Source of the DNA: Stictocephala bisonia
Taxonomy: Eukaryota; Arthropoda; Insecta; Hemiptera; Membracidae
Direction of reading: 5' to 3'
Assembly: GCA_035578905.1 (NCBI GenBank)
Contig: JAQJVL010000680.1
Coordinates: forward strand, 372,001 to 436,000
DNA: 64,000 nt
Positions 34,600-43,849 of the stretch are shown piece after piece (position 1 is the stretch's first letter; each line of letters opens with the position of its first letter). The translations under genes were made by a program, and so were the position numbers. The notes under the pieces are model-generated. The model did not search any database and was not told where the DNA came from. It saw only the letters and a program-made list of their open reading frames with translations.

Positions 34600-34935
34600 C
34601 ATTATCTTATTCTGGCTTTTGATTTGATATTATTACCCCCAGATATTTAAATGTCAAAAGTATTTCAAAAATGTTCATAGTTAGAAAAAATAGAACAAAA
34701 ATTACAAGAATGTAAATTGAATCTTATACTGTATAAAATATTCTTTCATAATTAGTTTTTTGTTTATTACTTATCCTTAGGGCTACATTTTGTCAGATAT
34801 CTAATTTAGCACACTTGATAAAGAAATGTGTGTAAATTAATAATGAACATAACCCTAAGTTGGATTCTTGTGGGACACCAGAACTAACTACGAAAATCAG
34901 GCGACTGCCATTGGATTGAAATAGTTTACTGTTAA
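34600..34935 (-). pseudogene. Second LINE reverse-transcriptase scrap
   Basis: The minus strand reads SSGVPQESNLGLCSLLIY near 34890, the GVPQGS...G box of non-LTR RTs, and TFKYLGVIIS near 34640, the later KxLGV block. The region between, including YADD, is lost. Confidence 0.55.
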
Positions 34936-35661
34936 ATGTAGGTAGTTTGCATTACAATAATGAGTGTGTGCTTATAAGTTTAATCTAAAAATAAATGGTT
35001 CCAAAGAATTGGTACAAACTTTCCCCAATATTAAACACTAAAAAATAAAAACTTTCAAAATTACCAGTTTTATTCCCAATTATGTTTTGTTTGCCATATC
35101 TCAAAACTAGTCAAGTTGCAGTTTTTACTAAAATATGTTGAATTGTAATTCACATCTTTCCTGAAAATGTAATCAAAATCGTTAAGAGTCGTTTATGAAA
35201 AAAATCTCATTTTTTGTATGTTTTTGCCCATAAAAATAAAAAAAAACTAAAATTTAAAAAAGTGAAAAAATGGTGTGGAAATATTGGCTAAATACACCTG
35301 CATACCAAATTTCATAAAAATTTATCGTTCTATTTGGTTTCCAGTGAAGTGCACATAGACATAGACAGACGCACATATGGACAGATATCCAATATTTTTT
35401 TTCAAAAAACCACTTTTTTGGGTTCAGGAGACTAAAATGGATTTTTAGACCAACTTTTAAACAATTTGTTTTTGGATGATCACAATTCTTTCTTTATGCT
35501 AACGCATAAGGGAGAAAGTAATAAACTGTTGGTCTGGGATGATGTTAAACTAAAAATTAAAGGCTCAAAAGGATATTTAAAACATTTTAGTACTTTTATG
35601 GTACATTTTCAATACCTTTATTTGAAAAAATATGTCTTGAATACAAATAGATAGATGGAGC
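34936..35661. other. Probable old repeat, unclassified
   Basis: Contains ACCAAATTTCATAAAAATTT and a following ACATAGACATAGACAGACGC tract (35308-35380), a common tail style of arthropod retroposons and MITEs. No gene is seen. Confidence 0.35.
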
Positions 35662-35665
35662 TTAA

Positions 35666-36353
35666 CACGTTGACTGCACCTGTCTAATACTATGTAATAT
35701 CCCCCTATAAAAAGTGATGTTTTCACTTACCATGTTCACATGGTTTTATATCCATGTAAACACCCTCGGGCTATAAACAAAAATTATAGTTGTATTCAAT
35801 TACACTGTAGCCGGCAATATCAAACGAGTGACCTCAGTAAACGACCTTGGAGTTAATTTGTCTGCAAATTTGTCACCTGAAACACACATTAATACTGTTT
35901 GCTTGAAAGCAAACCAAATGTTGGTGTTCATTTTTCGTATATAGTTGACCCACCCGCCCACCCATACACGCACAGATGTATTGACCCACCCGCCCACCCA
36001 TACACGCACAGATGTATTGACCCACCCGCCCACCCATACACGCACAGCTGTATTGACCCACCCACCCACCCATACACGTACAGTGGTATTGACCAACCCG
36101 CCCGCGCATACACGTACAGTGATATTGACCCACTCCCCCACCCATACACGTTCAGTGGTATTGACCAACCCGCCCGCCCATAGCTGTTTGAAGTTGATTT
36201 TAAATGTATACAAGACGTCATAAATGTATGACTCATATATGTGGGTCATCAGCTCCTCTGTACTATGAAGCGCACCATGGGCCGAGGGTGGGTGCAGGGG
36301 CTCCTGCGCGCTTCACTGTGTGGCCTACAGGTGGGTCATCCACACTGAACATG
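35666..36353. mobile_element. TTAA-flanked element H carrying a 36-bp minisatellite
   Basis: TTAA at 35662-35665 and 36354-36357. The ends CACGTTGACTGCACC and (inverted) CATGTTCAGTGTGGATG are weakly related. Inside lies the 36-bp minisatellite (35945-36183). Near the right end, GTGGGTCATC occurs at 36241 and 36331. Assignment to the piggyBac-like group is tentative. Confidence 0.5.
35945..36183. repeat. 36-bp minisatellite, locus 5 (about 6.5 copies)
   Basis: TTGACCCACCCGCCCACCCA followed by TACACGCACAGATGTA repeats at 36 bp, the same family and orientation as 18418-18755. Overlapping open frames in several phases are repeat artefacts. Confidence 0.92.
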
Positions 36354-36580
36354 TTAAGAGGTTCTGGTATAAATATTACCATAAACATTTTTTCAGAATT
36401 TGGGAAATTCGTTTGTTATTAAGGTTGTTTATAAGTCTTATATCATTAATTCTAAATAAGAAACTCATACCTATGGTAATGTGCTTTCAGCATATCCTTT
36501 TGTTTATTTACAGTAAGTGGTTATTAAGTAATTGATTTTGTATTTTTCTTTAAGAATTAAAACAATTGTCTTTCATTTAG

Positions 36581-36677
36581 TTGATGCAGACTATTACTGG
36601 CTGTTCAGTGTCACAAAATGTAATCATTGCCATGTCTGGCATCGCCAAAGTCTTTGTTGGAGAAGTTGTCGAAGAAG
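36581..36677 (+). CDS. TAF11: TAF11 exon 3 (histone-fold core)
   Basis: Acceptor TTTCATTTAG precedes, donor G|GTGAGT follows. The 32 codons read [20 protein letters not shown] and [12 protein letters not shown], the central helix of the TAF11 histone fold and near-identical to the animal consensus. The trailing G joins CC of exon 4 to give Ala. The coding sequence resumes exactly in frame across an 11.8-kb intron. Confidence 0.97.
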
Positions 36678-36684
36678 GTGAGTT

Positions 36685-37094
36685 TGTTGGATAAAGTATG
36701 AAAACTGATGTCCACTAAACAAATATTGTAAATATCTCATTTCATTTATCTTTAAATTGATCTTATTTTCTATCAACATACAATCTTCTATAAAAAAATA
36801 TATATGAAGTGTGCTCACAAAGTAAGGATAGCTATGAAAAAAGAAAATAATTTTTTTTAACAGGTTGTGTCTCGTATGTATCAAATTTGTTGCATGAACG
36901 TTTACTTCCAAAAACCCCTATCTCAGCTCATGTTGGCCTCAAATCAGTTAAAAGGTTTCCCATATTATATATTTTCAACAGTGTATACATTTTATATATA
37001 ACTATGAAAATAACGTTCTCATATATGATTCATGTGGTCTGGCCAAATACATACAACATGCTTTTATGTATATATATATATATCGTATGATTTG
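36685..37094. other. Intron 3, no gene seen
   Basis: AT-rich sequence with a short TA microsatellite at 37070-37083. Confidence 0.6.
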
Positions 37095-37166
37095 TTGTCA
37101 ACTACCATTTGTTAATTATAAAGCTGCGATGTATATTTGGATAAATATCCAAAAGTCATGATTACA
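37095..37166 (-). pseudogene. LINE 3' UTR end, displaced by composite mariner
   Basis: GTCAACTACCATTTGTTAAT...CCAAAAGTCATGATTACA matches the 3' UTR of the LINE fragment at 33890-33975. The rest of the same LINE copy resumes at 39100, beyond the mariner-bounded insert. Confidence 0.75.
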
Positions 37167-37168
37167 TA

Positions 37169-38092
37169 CGAGGCACGTCCAGAAAGTAAGTTCCGTTTGG
37201 TAGTAAAAATAATTTGTCTACAGATACAGAAAAAATATTTATTGCACTAAAATCTACAACTCTTAAACTACTTTTCTACATAACTGCCGAAATTTTGCAG
37301 GCATTTGTCATAGCGTGGCACAAGTTTTTCTGTGCCTTCTTCATAGAAGGTTGCCGCCTGTGTCTTCAACCATTTGGAAACATTTTCTTTCAGCTCTTCG
37401 TCATCGTTGAAGTGTTGACCGCCAAGGAAAGACTTTAGATGTAAGAACAGATGAAAGTCGCTAGGAGCGAGGTCAGGGCTGTATGGAGGATGGTCAAACA
37501 CGTCCCAGCCAAATCCCTTTCGGTTACCTTTCGGGTATCCCCTTTTCGGTACCCAACGTGAGCAAAGTTTTCGAAATTTCAGTTTTTCGGTAACAATTTC
37601 ATGAATTAATGATCGTGAGATTTGGGGGAATTCCATAGCGAGAGCACTCATTGTAAACATACGGTTTTCCTTGATCTTCTCATCAATCGTGTGAACCAGT
37701 TCTTCTGTAATCAAAGATGGACGCCCACTTCGTTCTTCATCATGCACTTCATTACGTCCTTCATTAAACTGTCGGACCCATCTTCTCACCATTGAATCAC
37801 TCATCGCATTTTGTCCGTAAACCTCGCAAATTTGCCGATAAATGTCAATCGGTTTCACTTTCTTAGCATTCAGAAAACGAATCACAGATCTGATTTCACA
37901 AGCGGCGGGATTTTCGATCAACACCGACATTTTAAACTAGCACAACAAAGTGTACGAGACTGACAGCGATCTCAAAATGGCGCACGCTTCTTCTCCTTGA
38001 TACAGAGCGTCTGCCGCGCATGCGCGGAACTACGATCGCAGCGCTGCAGCGGATATAAATGGAAACGGAACTTACTTTCTGGACGTATCTCG
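37169..38092 (-). mobile_element. mariner element, internally deleted (924 bp)
   Basis: Terminal repeats match at about 28 of 30 positions (CGAGGCACGTCCAGAAAGTA on the left) and TA flanks both ends (37167, 38093). The transposase gene on the minus strand has lost a central block, which accounts for the length below the usual ~1.3 kb. Confidence 0.92.
37268..37930 (-). pseudogene. mariner transposase with catalytic-core deletion
   Basis: The open frame of 220 codons starts MSVLIENPAACEIRSVIRF. An N-terminal paired HTH region (about residues 1-115) includes MVRRWVRQFNEGR and DEERSGRPS. At about residue 130 it jumps from SRWVPKRGYPKGNRKG to DVFDHPPYSPDLAPSDFHLF, which carries only the last Asp of the DD34D triad. 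The family length is ~345 residues, so about 125 residues holding the first two catalytic Asp are missing. The remaining frame is open to a normal stop. It cannot catalyse transposition but may still bind ends. Confidence 0.93.
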
Positions 38093-38403
38093 TAATTTAA
38101 TGTTATAAGATATAACAAATACTTCAGTAAATATTTTTTAATTATTTCGTTAGGCCTTTCGGTAACAAAGTTACCATCTTCACACAACCGAACTAAATTA
38201 ACATTGTTTAAATTTGATTGATTTGAAAAACACATGATAAAATAAAAATAAAACATGGAATAATTTAAATAAGAAAATAATAAAAATATAAATAAAAATT
38301 GTATTAATTAAAAATAATAGTAATGAGTTTTCAAATGTTCCTGGTTCGTTATTAACAAGAATTTCTTTGAATTTTTTTAAATATAAGCTTTCATAAGCAT
38401 CTA

Positions 38404-38904
38404 CAGTAGAACCTCGCTAATTCAAACCTCGGTAATTCGAAAACCTCTACAATTCGTATGTTCTGTCTATTCCCTTAAGAAAACCTCTAATATTTGAGAA
38501 AAAAAATATTCCGATAATTTGAAGGAATTTACCGCACAATTTAGCCTCTACAATTCGAATTTATGTACAGTCGGGCCTCTAGAATTCGAAGTTAACCTCT
38601 ACAATTCGAGCTGAGACGCCGAAAGCCTCTGTAATTCGAAATGAGGGCAAAAAACAAGCCTGTTGAAACATGAACTAGTGCGTATACGCAGTTTTCACCT
38701 GAGTTAATCTATTAGTCGTTGTCGTCCGCTGATCCGTGTGGTTTATTTAATTCGTTACTGATGTGGGTTTTATAAATCCATTAGTTACTTTCGCCGTGTT
38801 AGTTTATTGTTTGGTGATTTAACAGTGAGTTTAGTGAAAATGAGTTCAAAGAAGTATAAATGTTTGACGATTGGTGAGAAAATTAAAATAATTGATACAG
38901 TGAT
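38404..38904 (+). mobile_element. Tigger/pogo element, 5' part only
   Basis: Starts after TA with CAGTAGAACCTCGCTAATTC, a Tigger-type terminal repeat, and contains further ACCTCTACAATTCG direct repeats. ATG at 38840 opens KKYKCLTIGEKIKIID, the first helices of a CENP-B/psq-type DNA-binding domain. It is cut off at 38904, where mariner sequence begins. No 3' end in the window. Confidence 0.82.
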
Positions 38905-39097
38905 AAGCGGCGGGATTTTCGATCAACACCGACATTTTAAACAAGCACAACAAAGCGTACGAGACTGACAGCGATCTCAAAATGGCGCACGTTTCTTCTC
39001 CTTGATACAGAGCGTCTGCCGCGCATGCGCGGAACTGCGATCGCAGTGCTGCAGCGGATATAAATGGAAACGGAACTTACTTTCTGGACGTACCTCG
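38905..39097 (-). mobile_element. Partial mariner, second copy
   Basis: Collinear with 37898-38092 of the full copy (AAGCGGCGGGATTTTCGATC onward through the right terminal repeat) with a few substitutions. It includes the first codons of the transposase and the 5' UTR on the minus strand. Truncated at the Tigger junction. Confidence 0.9.
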
Positions 39098-39099
39098 TA

Positions 39100-39846
39100 T
39101 ATTCATTGATTATAAAATGGAAAGTGATCTCCTGTCACGAAGCTAAGTCCAATCCATTGAGCCATCTAACACTTGCCTCACTGATTCTGTGTTTACTGAC
39201 CAATCCCTCCGTAAAAGAGCGCAGGGGAAACTCTGTAACTATGTGATCCATTGTTTGGAAAGACTCGCCACAATCACAGGACTGATGTACTGTCAATCCC
39301 CATTTATACTTCCAGTAATTGCATCTGCCAACGCCAGTTCAGAACCGATTTAACAGTGTCCACTCCCTATGAGGGAGGTTCATTCCACCTACAGGTATTA
39401 AAGGAACTTATTACGTTCATCAAAACTGTTCTACGCTACGGCCCAGCTGGTGTTGGGTGAGAAGTTTAATCTGCTCAAATTGAAAGCAGTACGTACAGGT
39501 GGGTTTCGAGATTTTAAGCGACCGTTCTGATGTGGGAGATCCTGTATAATGGGTAGGTGGGGGTCATTTCAGACCTTATTAAATTCTTTGAGTAGTGCCT
39601 CCTGACGTCTTATCTCTGGAGGAGCTATATTGCACAGCACTGGGAGCCAAGGAAGTGGAGTTGATATGAGAATGCCACTAATAGCTCTCATGACCCTATT
39701 AAGTTGGACATCGACCGCTTTAGTATAAACACTATTTAGTCAAACGGGAGCACTATATTCAGCAGCTTAATAGACCAGTGACAAAAGCAGTAGTACACAG
39801 GACATGTGCGTTGGCTCCCCAAGTTGTTCCGGTAATATGGTGTAAT
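39100..39846 (-). pseudogene. Jockey-like LINE ORF2, C-terminal part
   Basis: Minus-strand pieces in order: ITGTTWGANAHVLCTTAF, AEYSAPVW-type block, VDVQLNRVMRAISGILISTP with LPWLPVLCNIAPPEIRR (frameshifts between), then the Cys/His tail shared with 33983-34450. This is the thumb and C-terminal domain of Jockey-like ORF2. It continues the sequence broken by hAT copy B, with 39839-39846 as its target duplication. Confidence 0.85.
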
Positions 39847-41520
39847 CATACTTGGGATTAACGATTAAAAATAATTAACGATTAAATTTAATCTTTACTT
39901 TTTCTATTAACTTTTTAACTTATTCATTAGTTTTGGTAATGCTTAACTTCTAACTTTAACTAGTTGAAAATTTGGCTAACGGTTAAAGTAACTCAAGTTA
40001 GTTTTTCAAATGTGATAAAAGGTGCCATTTGGTCCGAGGAATGTGAACTGGGGAGAAAGTATCTAAAACTCGGGTCAAAGACCGATTGTTTTCCTCATCC
40101 CCAATTGTCACCGACAAGCAAGGTCACTGTTTTGAAGACGCACCCCCTCCCCTTTACTCACATTTTACTGCCTAATAAATAAAAAAAGGCGGACCAAACC
40201 ATTGTTGTGGAATTGACCTGTGTCCCTGGGGTGATAATTTCACTTGACTAGTTTATGTTTAGAGATAAAGTTGAGATAGTCATTTAGTTATCTTGTTTTA
40301 AATCAATGTGTTAGGCCTAACTTGTTTATCTTTCATAAACTCTAATACTGTAATTTTACCTGTTTACCCATCTATCTGTATAATTAATTAGGAAAATCAG
40401 TTGCATTTTGACGTTAATGCTGTTAATACTTGATTAATTGATCATTACATATCTAAATTGTCCTGTTCAAAAGTAGTCGGGAAAAACCATTTAAATGGTT
40501 AATCAAACCAACATTTCCTCAAACGTATACTTTATTTTAAATTAGGCTTATTAGGTAAAATCAATCCATTATATGATACCACGCAACAGAATAAACTATC
40601 TTCAAGATTGCAGAACATATTTCAAGTAACAATTGCTATATTTCGTTCTGTTTTCATTATTTTGCTATCGGCACCGTCGAAAAGAAAAGATAATGATAAT
40701 ACTATTTTTAATATTAATAATATTATCAATGGTAATTAGTTTTGTATTTTTTTAATGATTTAGATAGTTTTCATAATGTTTAATTAACTTATTTCAGTAA
40801 GAATAAAACATGCACTCAGAACGGCAAATTCTTAAACATCTAATAAACGTAATTGCTTATCAAAAATAGTATGAATAGATCTGCTTTCACTCACTTATAG
40901 AGGGGGTATATTTTGTTCAGTTTTTGTTTACCGCTAATCCCCATACTTTCTTATCAGTGACCCTTCCTTATCATCTCCAGCCTGATAAAAATCACCTGGA
41001 GTCAACATGTCAGATATTATTTGGCCTTTCTTATTATCTGCGCCAATTAAAAAAAGTTTAGTTATCGTGAATTTCCTATAAGATAGTTATTGATTTTTTT
41101 AAGTATAGCTTAAAAATGTAAAACTTTAATTTCAAAGACTTATGTCAGTTTTTGTTAATAATTTTAGAAATTAAATTAAATATTTAGTTTTTAAGATTTT
41201 GGACAGTTATATAACAAAAATTACTGTAGAAATTGCTATAGTCTAATTAATAGTATTTTATAATAATGTACTATAAATAAGCCTATTTATCTAAGATATT
41301 ATAAATAATAAAACATAATACGGGTTAAGTATTTGTTTATGTATATTTTACTGTACCAAAACTAACTTTTAACTTTTAATTTCAGTTAATTTTCTAATCA
41401 TTTAACTTTAATCAGTTAGTTTCAATTTATTATAACTTTTAACTTTAATTAGTTACTTTTTTAGAGTATTAACTTTAACTTTATTCAGTTTAAAAAAAAT
41501 CATTAACTTTCCCAAGTATG
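39847..41520. mobile_element. hAT-like non-autonomous element, copy B
   Basis: Same ends as copy A (CATACTTGGGA / TCCCAAGTATG) and collinear with it apart from the nested insert in A. The 8-bp duplication is GGTGTAAT / GATGTAAT (39839-39846, 41521-41528), with one mismatch. It interrupts a LINE ORF2 between the KTAAKIKTREN and TGTTWG blocks. No transposase. Confidence 0.9.
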
Positions 41521-41528
41521 GATGTAAT

Positions 41529-41688
41529 ACATTTTCCCTGGTTTTAATTTTAGCTGCTGTTTTTTGAAGATGACTATTAAAGGTCAGCGATCGATGTAAT
41601 GTTACTCCTACGTACTATGGATGCTCATTATGATGGAGTTTTACACCATTTAGGAAGATGTTCAGTTTTCAATTAGCCAGTCTGTTAC
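41529..41688 (-). pseudogene. LINE ORF2 segment between two insertions
   Basis: Minus-strand translation NRLANRKLNIFLNGVKLHHN and YVGVTLHRSLTFNSHLQKTA is the conserved stretch after YADD in Jockey-like RTs. It is bounded by hAT copy B on one side and piggyBac-like element D on the other. Confidence 0.8.
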
Positions 41689-41692
41689 TTAA

Positions 41693-42821
41693 CCCTTTGG
41701 GCGCCCTGCAACGATATATCGTTTTGCCGATCTTTGCTGAAAAATGCCAAGGAACGATATATCGTTTTGTCGATGTTTACCCAAAAACGCCTTGCAACGA
41801 TATATCGTTGTATCGTAATTAATTTATTTCTCCAATGATTTTAGTCACATATCCATGGTCTATATGTTTCCTGAAAGTAAATGAAACAATCTTTAACATT
41901 ATATATAATTTTGTATTATTTCGTCGTCTTTTTCATAGTGCACAGATTGAATGTGATTGTTATTCAAAAGGCTGTGGTATCAGCTGTTGCTACAGTGCTA
42001 CTACTAGATCGTAATTGAAGTGCTTTGTTTTGTTTTGTTTGCGTTTCGTTGTCGTATGTTTTGTAGTAGTGTTTTGAAATAAGTGAATTTATATTTTGTT
42101 TAGTATATTTAGTTTTAGTTTTTATTTATAGAAATGGCTCAAAAGAGAAGTGCTTCACCAGTCAGTGAAAATACTTTGTTGGATTTTGCAAAAGAATCGG
42201 GACTTCAAAGTAGGTTTATAAACCTAATTTGTACATAAACTTGTAAATAGAATTTTATTTGACAATTTTCTGATATAAATAAGTGTGTGTGAAACTGTAT
42301 GATTAAAACTTAAGTGGGAAAAACTCTCTTTTATTTGAAACAAACTATTTGTTGGTGAGTAATTTCTTCTTTATTTCATTCTTTCTTATAATATTACGTA
42401 TGTTTAATTTTTAAGTCGTAAAGTCATTCAAACTTGATAAAATTTTCAAGCGATATTAAAAACTTAATTTACTTTCAGGAAATATGTAACAAGTTACATT
42501 TCCATCAATATTATCACATGATTTATAGGTTCAAAGTCATAAAAATAAAAAAAATAAAAAAAATATAAAATAAAAATAAAAATTATTAAAAAATAAATAA
42601 TAAATTCATATAATTTTTCGGCTTAATTTAAAGAGAACTTATTTGGTAAGAAAGCAAAACAAGAATTACTATTTTCTGATGAGATTTAGCGTTTCTATGG
42701 CAATTTTACTAAACTATTGCAAAAACTGCATTTTTTTATCTGGCACTCTTGGGTAGTCATATGCAGAAACTTCTGGCAACTCTTGATGTTCATTATGTAA
42801 AAATATCTGGCACTCAAAGGG
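41693..42821 (+). mobile_element. piggyBac-like element D (1129 bp)
   Basis: TTAA at 41689-41692 and 42822-42825. The ends CCCTTTGGGCGCC and (inverted) CCCTTTGAGTGCC match at 11 of 13. Three AACGATATATCG-type palindromes have cores at 41712, 41755 and 41798, exactly 43 bp apart, at the left end only. The right end has TCTGGCACTCTTG-type repeats instead. Removing the element and one TTAA restores the LINE reading SKTEVACSHLSNRLANRKL across the junction. Confidence 0.9.
42134..42209 (+). pseudogene. First transposase exon remnant in element D
   Basis: ATG at 42134 opens 25 codons containing KRSASPVSENTLLDFAKE and ends at a GTAGGT donor. Homologous to the exons in elements E and C (SPVSGNTLANFA, SPISENTIFHEL). 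The rest of the transposase is absent. Confidence 0.7.
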
Positions 42822-42825
42822 TTAA

Positions 42826-43560
42826 GTGGGAGCAGGCTACTTCGGTTTTTGATGGGTTAGAATTCAGCTTCCAGGTTCTACTGTAAAATATTCTTCGAAG
42901 GCTGTAAGGTCACTTGTAAGTGTTTCTTCAGTAGTTGTGCAGTTCTTATTTTGGTAAGCTAAATCTCTATCATCTGCATATATAAATTGTCTAGACTTTG
43001 TGATTGGGATGTCAGCAGTATATACGTTGAATAAAATTGGAGCAAGTACATACCCCTGTGGCATCCCATCCTTCAGCTGTCTAAAAGAGCTTTCTTCAAG
43101 ACCGAGATAAACTTTTAATAGCCTGGTACTAAGAATTGACTAGCCTGTCGCAATAAAATGGGACAGGGAAGGAGCCTGTAGAACTTAAACAACAAACTGT
43201 AGAACATCTTAAAAGCTGCAGATGTTTTCAACTTCTTTTCAAACCCATTTTTAATAAATGATGTCAGAGCTAGGATATAGTCACTATAACTTCGGCCAGG
43301 ATGAAAACCGGCCTGCTCAACTGGAATATTAGAATCAAGAATAGGTGATATTCTATTGTATAACAGCCTTTCTAGCAACTTATAACAAACACTAAGAAGA
43401 GATATTGGGCGATAACTTTCCACTTGTTCAGGATCTTTTCCAGGCTTCCGCACAGCTACTACTTTTTATCGCTTGAATGCTTTTGTCAAATTGCCTGTAG
43501 CTAATAAATTGTCCCCAAGGGCATAAGTCGAATCTTACTGAGTTTCTTCGGATTCAAATG
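42826..43560 (-). pseudogene. Jockey-like LINE ORF2, reverse-transcriptase part
   Basis: Minus-strand translation: KVVAVRKPGKDPEQ, SYRPISLLSVCYKLLERLL, EQAGFHPGRSYSDYILALTS, then after frameshifts MPQGYVLAPILFNVYTADIP and FIYADDRDLAY. YADD is the catalytic box of the RT; the PQG box precedes it. The same copy continues through 41529-41688 and 39100-39846 to 37095, giving a LINE once about 3 kb long (as preserved) split by three independent insertions. Confidence 0.9.
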
Positions 43561-43849
43561 GCTTAGTTGCCATAATTAAATTCGAACCGTAAGGGACCTG
43601 GACTTGCATTTTGGCCATGTTGATTACTGCTCTGGATTTTTTTTAAATTTGCCCCCAAAACGATCGATGTGGGTAATTTTGGGTAAATTAATGTGTCAGG
43701 TTATATTAGGAGAGGCAACAGGCCTACAGCTGGACTTTGACATTGACGGACGCCACTACAACTTACTGTGTGTTTAGCGCAGTCTGGCCATGATCTGTGA
43801 ACCGTTTTAGAGGGCTTAAAAAAATATTATAATTATATCAAAACTAATA
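43561..43849. other. No gene assigned
   Basis: Sequence between two oppositely oriented LINEs. It may include 5' parts of either, but no motif is clear. Confidence 0.4.

Larger units (their letters stand above)
37169..39097. mobile_element. Composite mariner insertion (two mariner ends around foreign DNA)
   Basis: Bounded by TA (37167-37168 and 39098-39099) and by mariner terminal repeats, CGAGGCACGTCCAGAAAG on the left and CTTTCTGGACGTACCTCG on the right. Inside are a nearly whole mariner (37169-38092), ~300 bp of AT-rich DNA, the 5' part of a Tigger element (38404-38904) and a second partial mariner (38905-39097). Flanking LINE sequence joins cleanly when the insert is removed. Confidence 0.75.

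Noticed and set aside
37214..37438. Plus-strand ORF with a hydrophobic run
   Set aside because: It is antisense to the mariner transposase.
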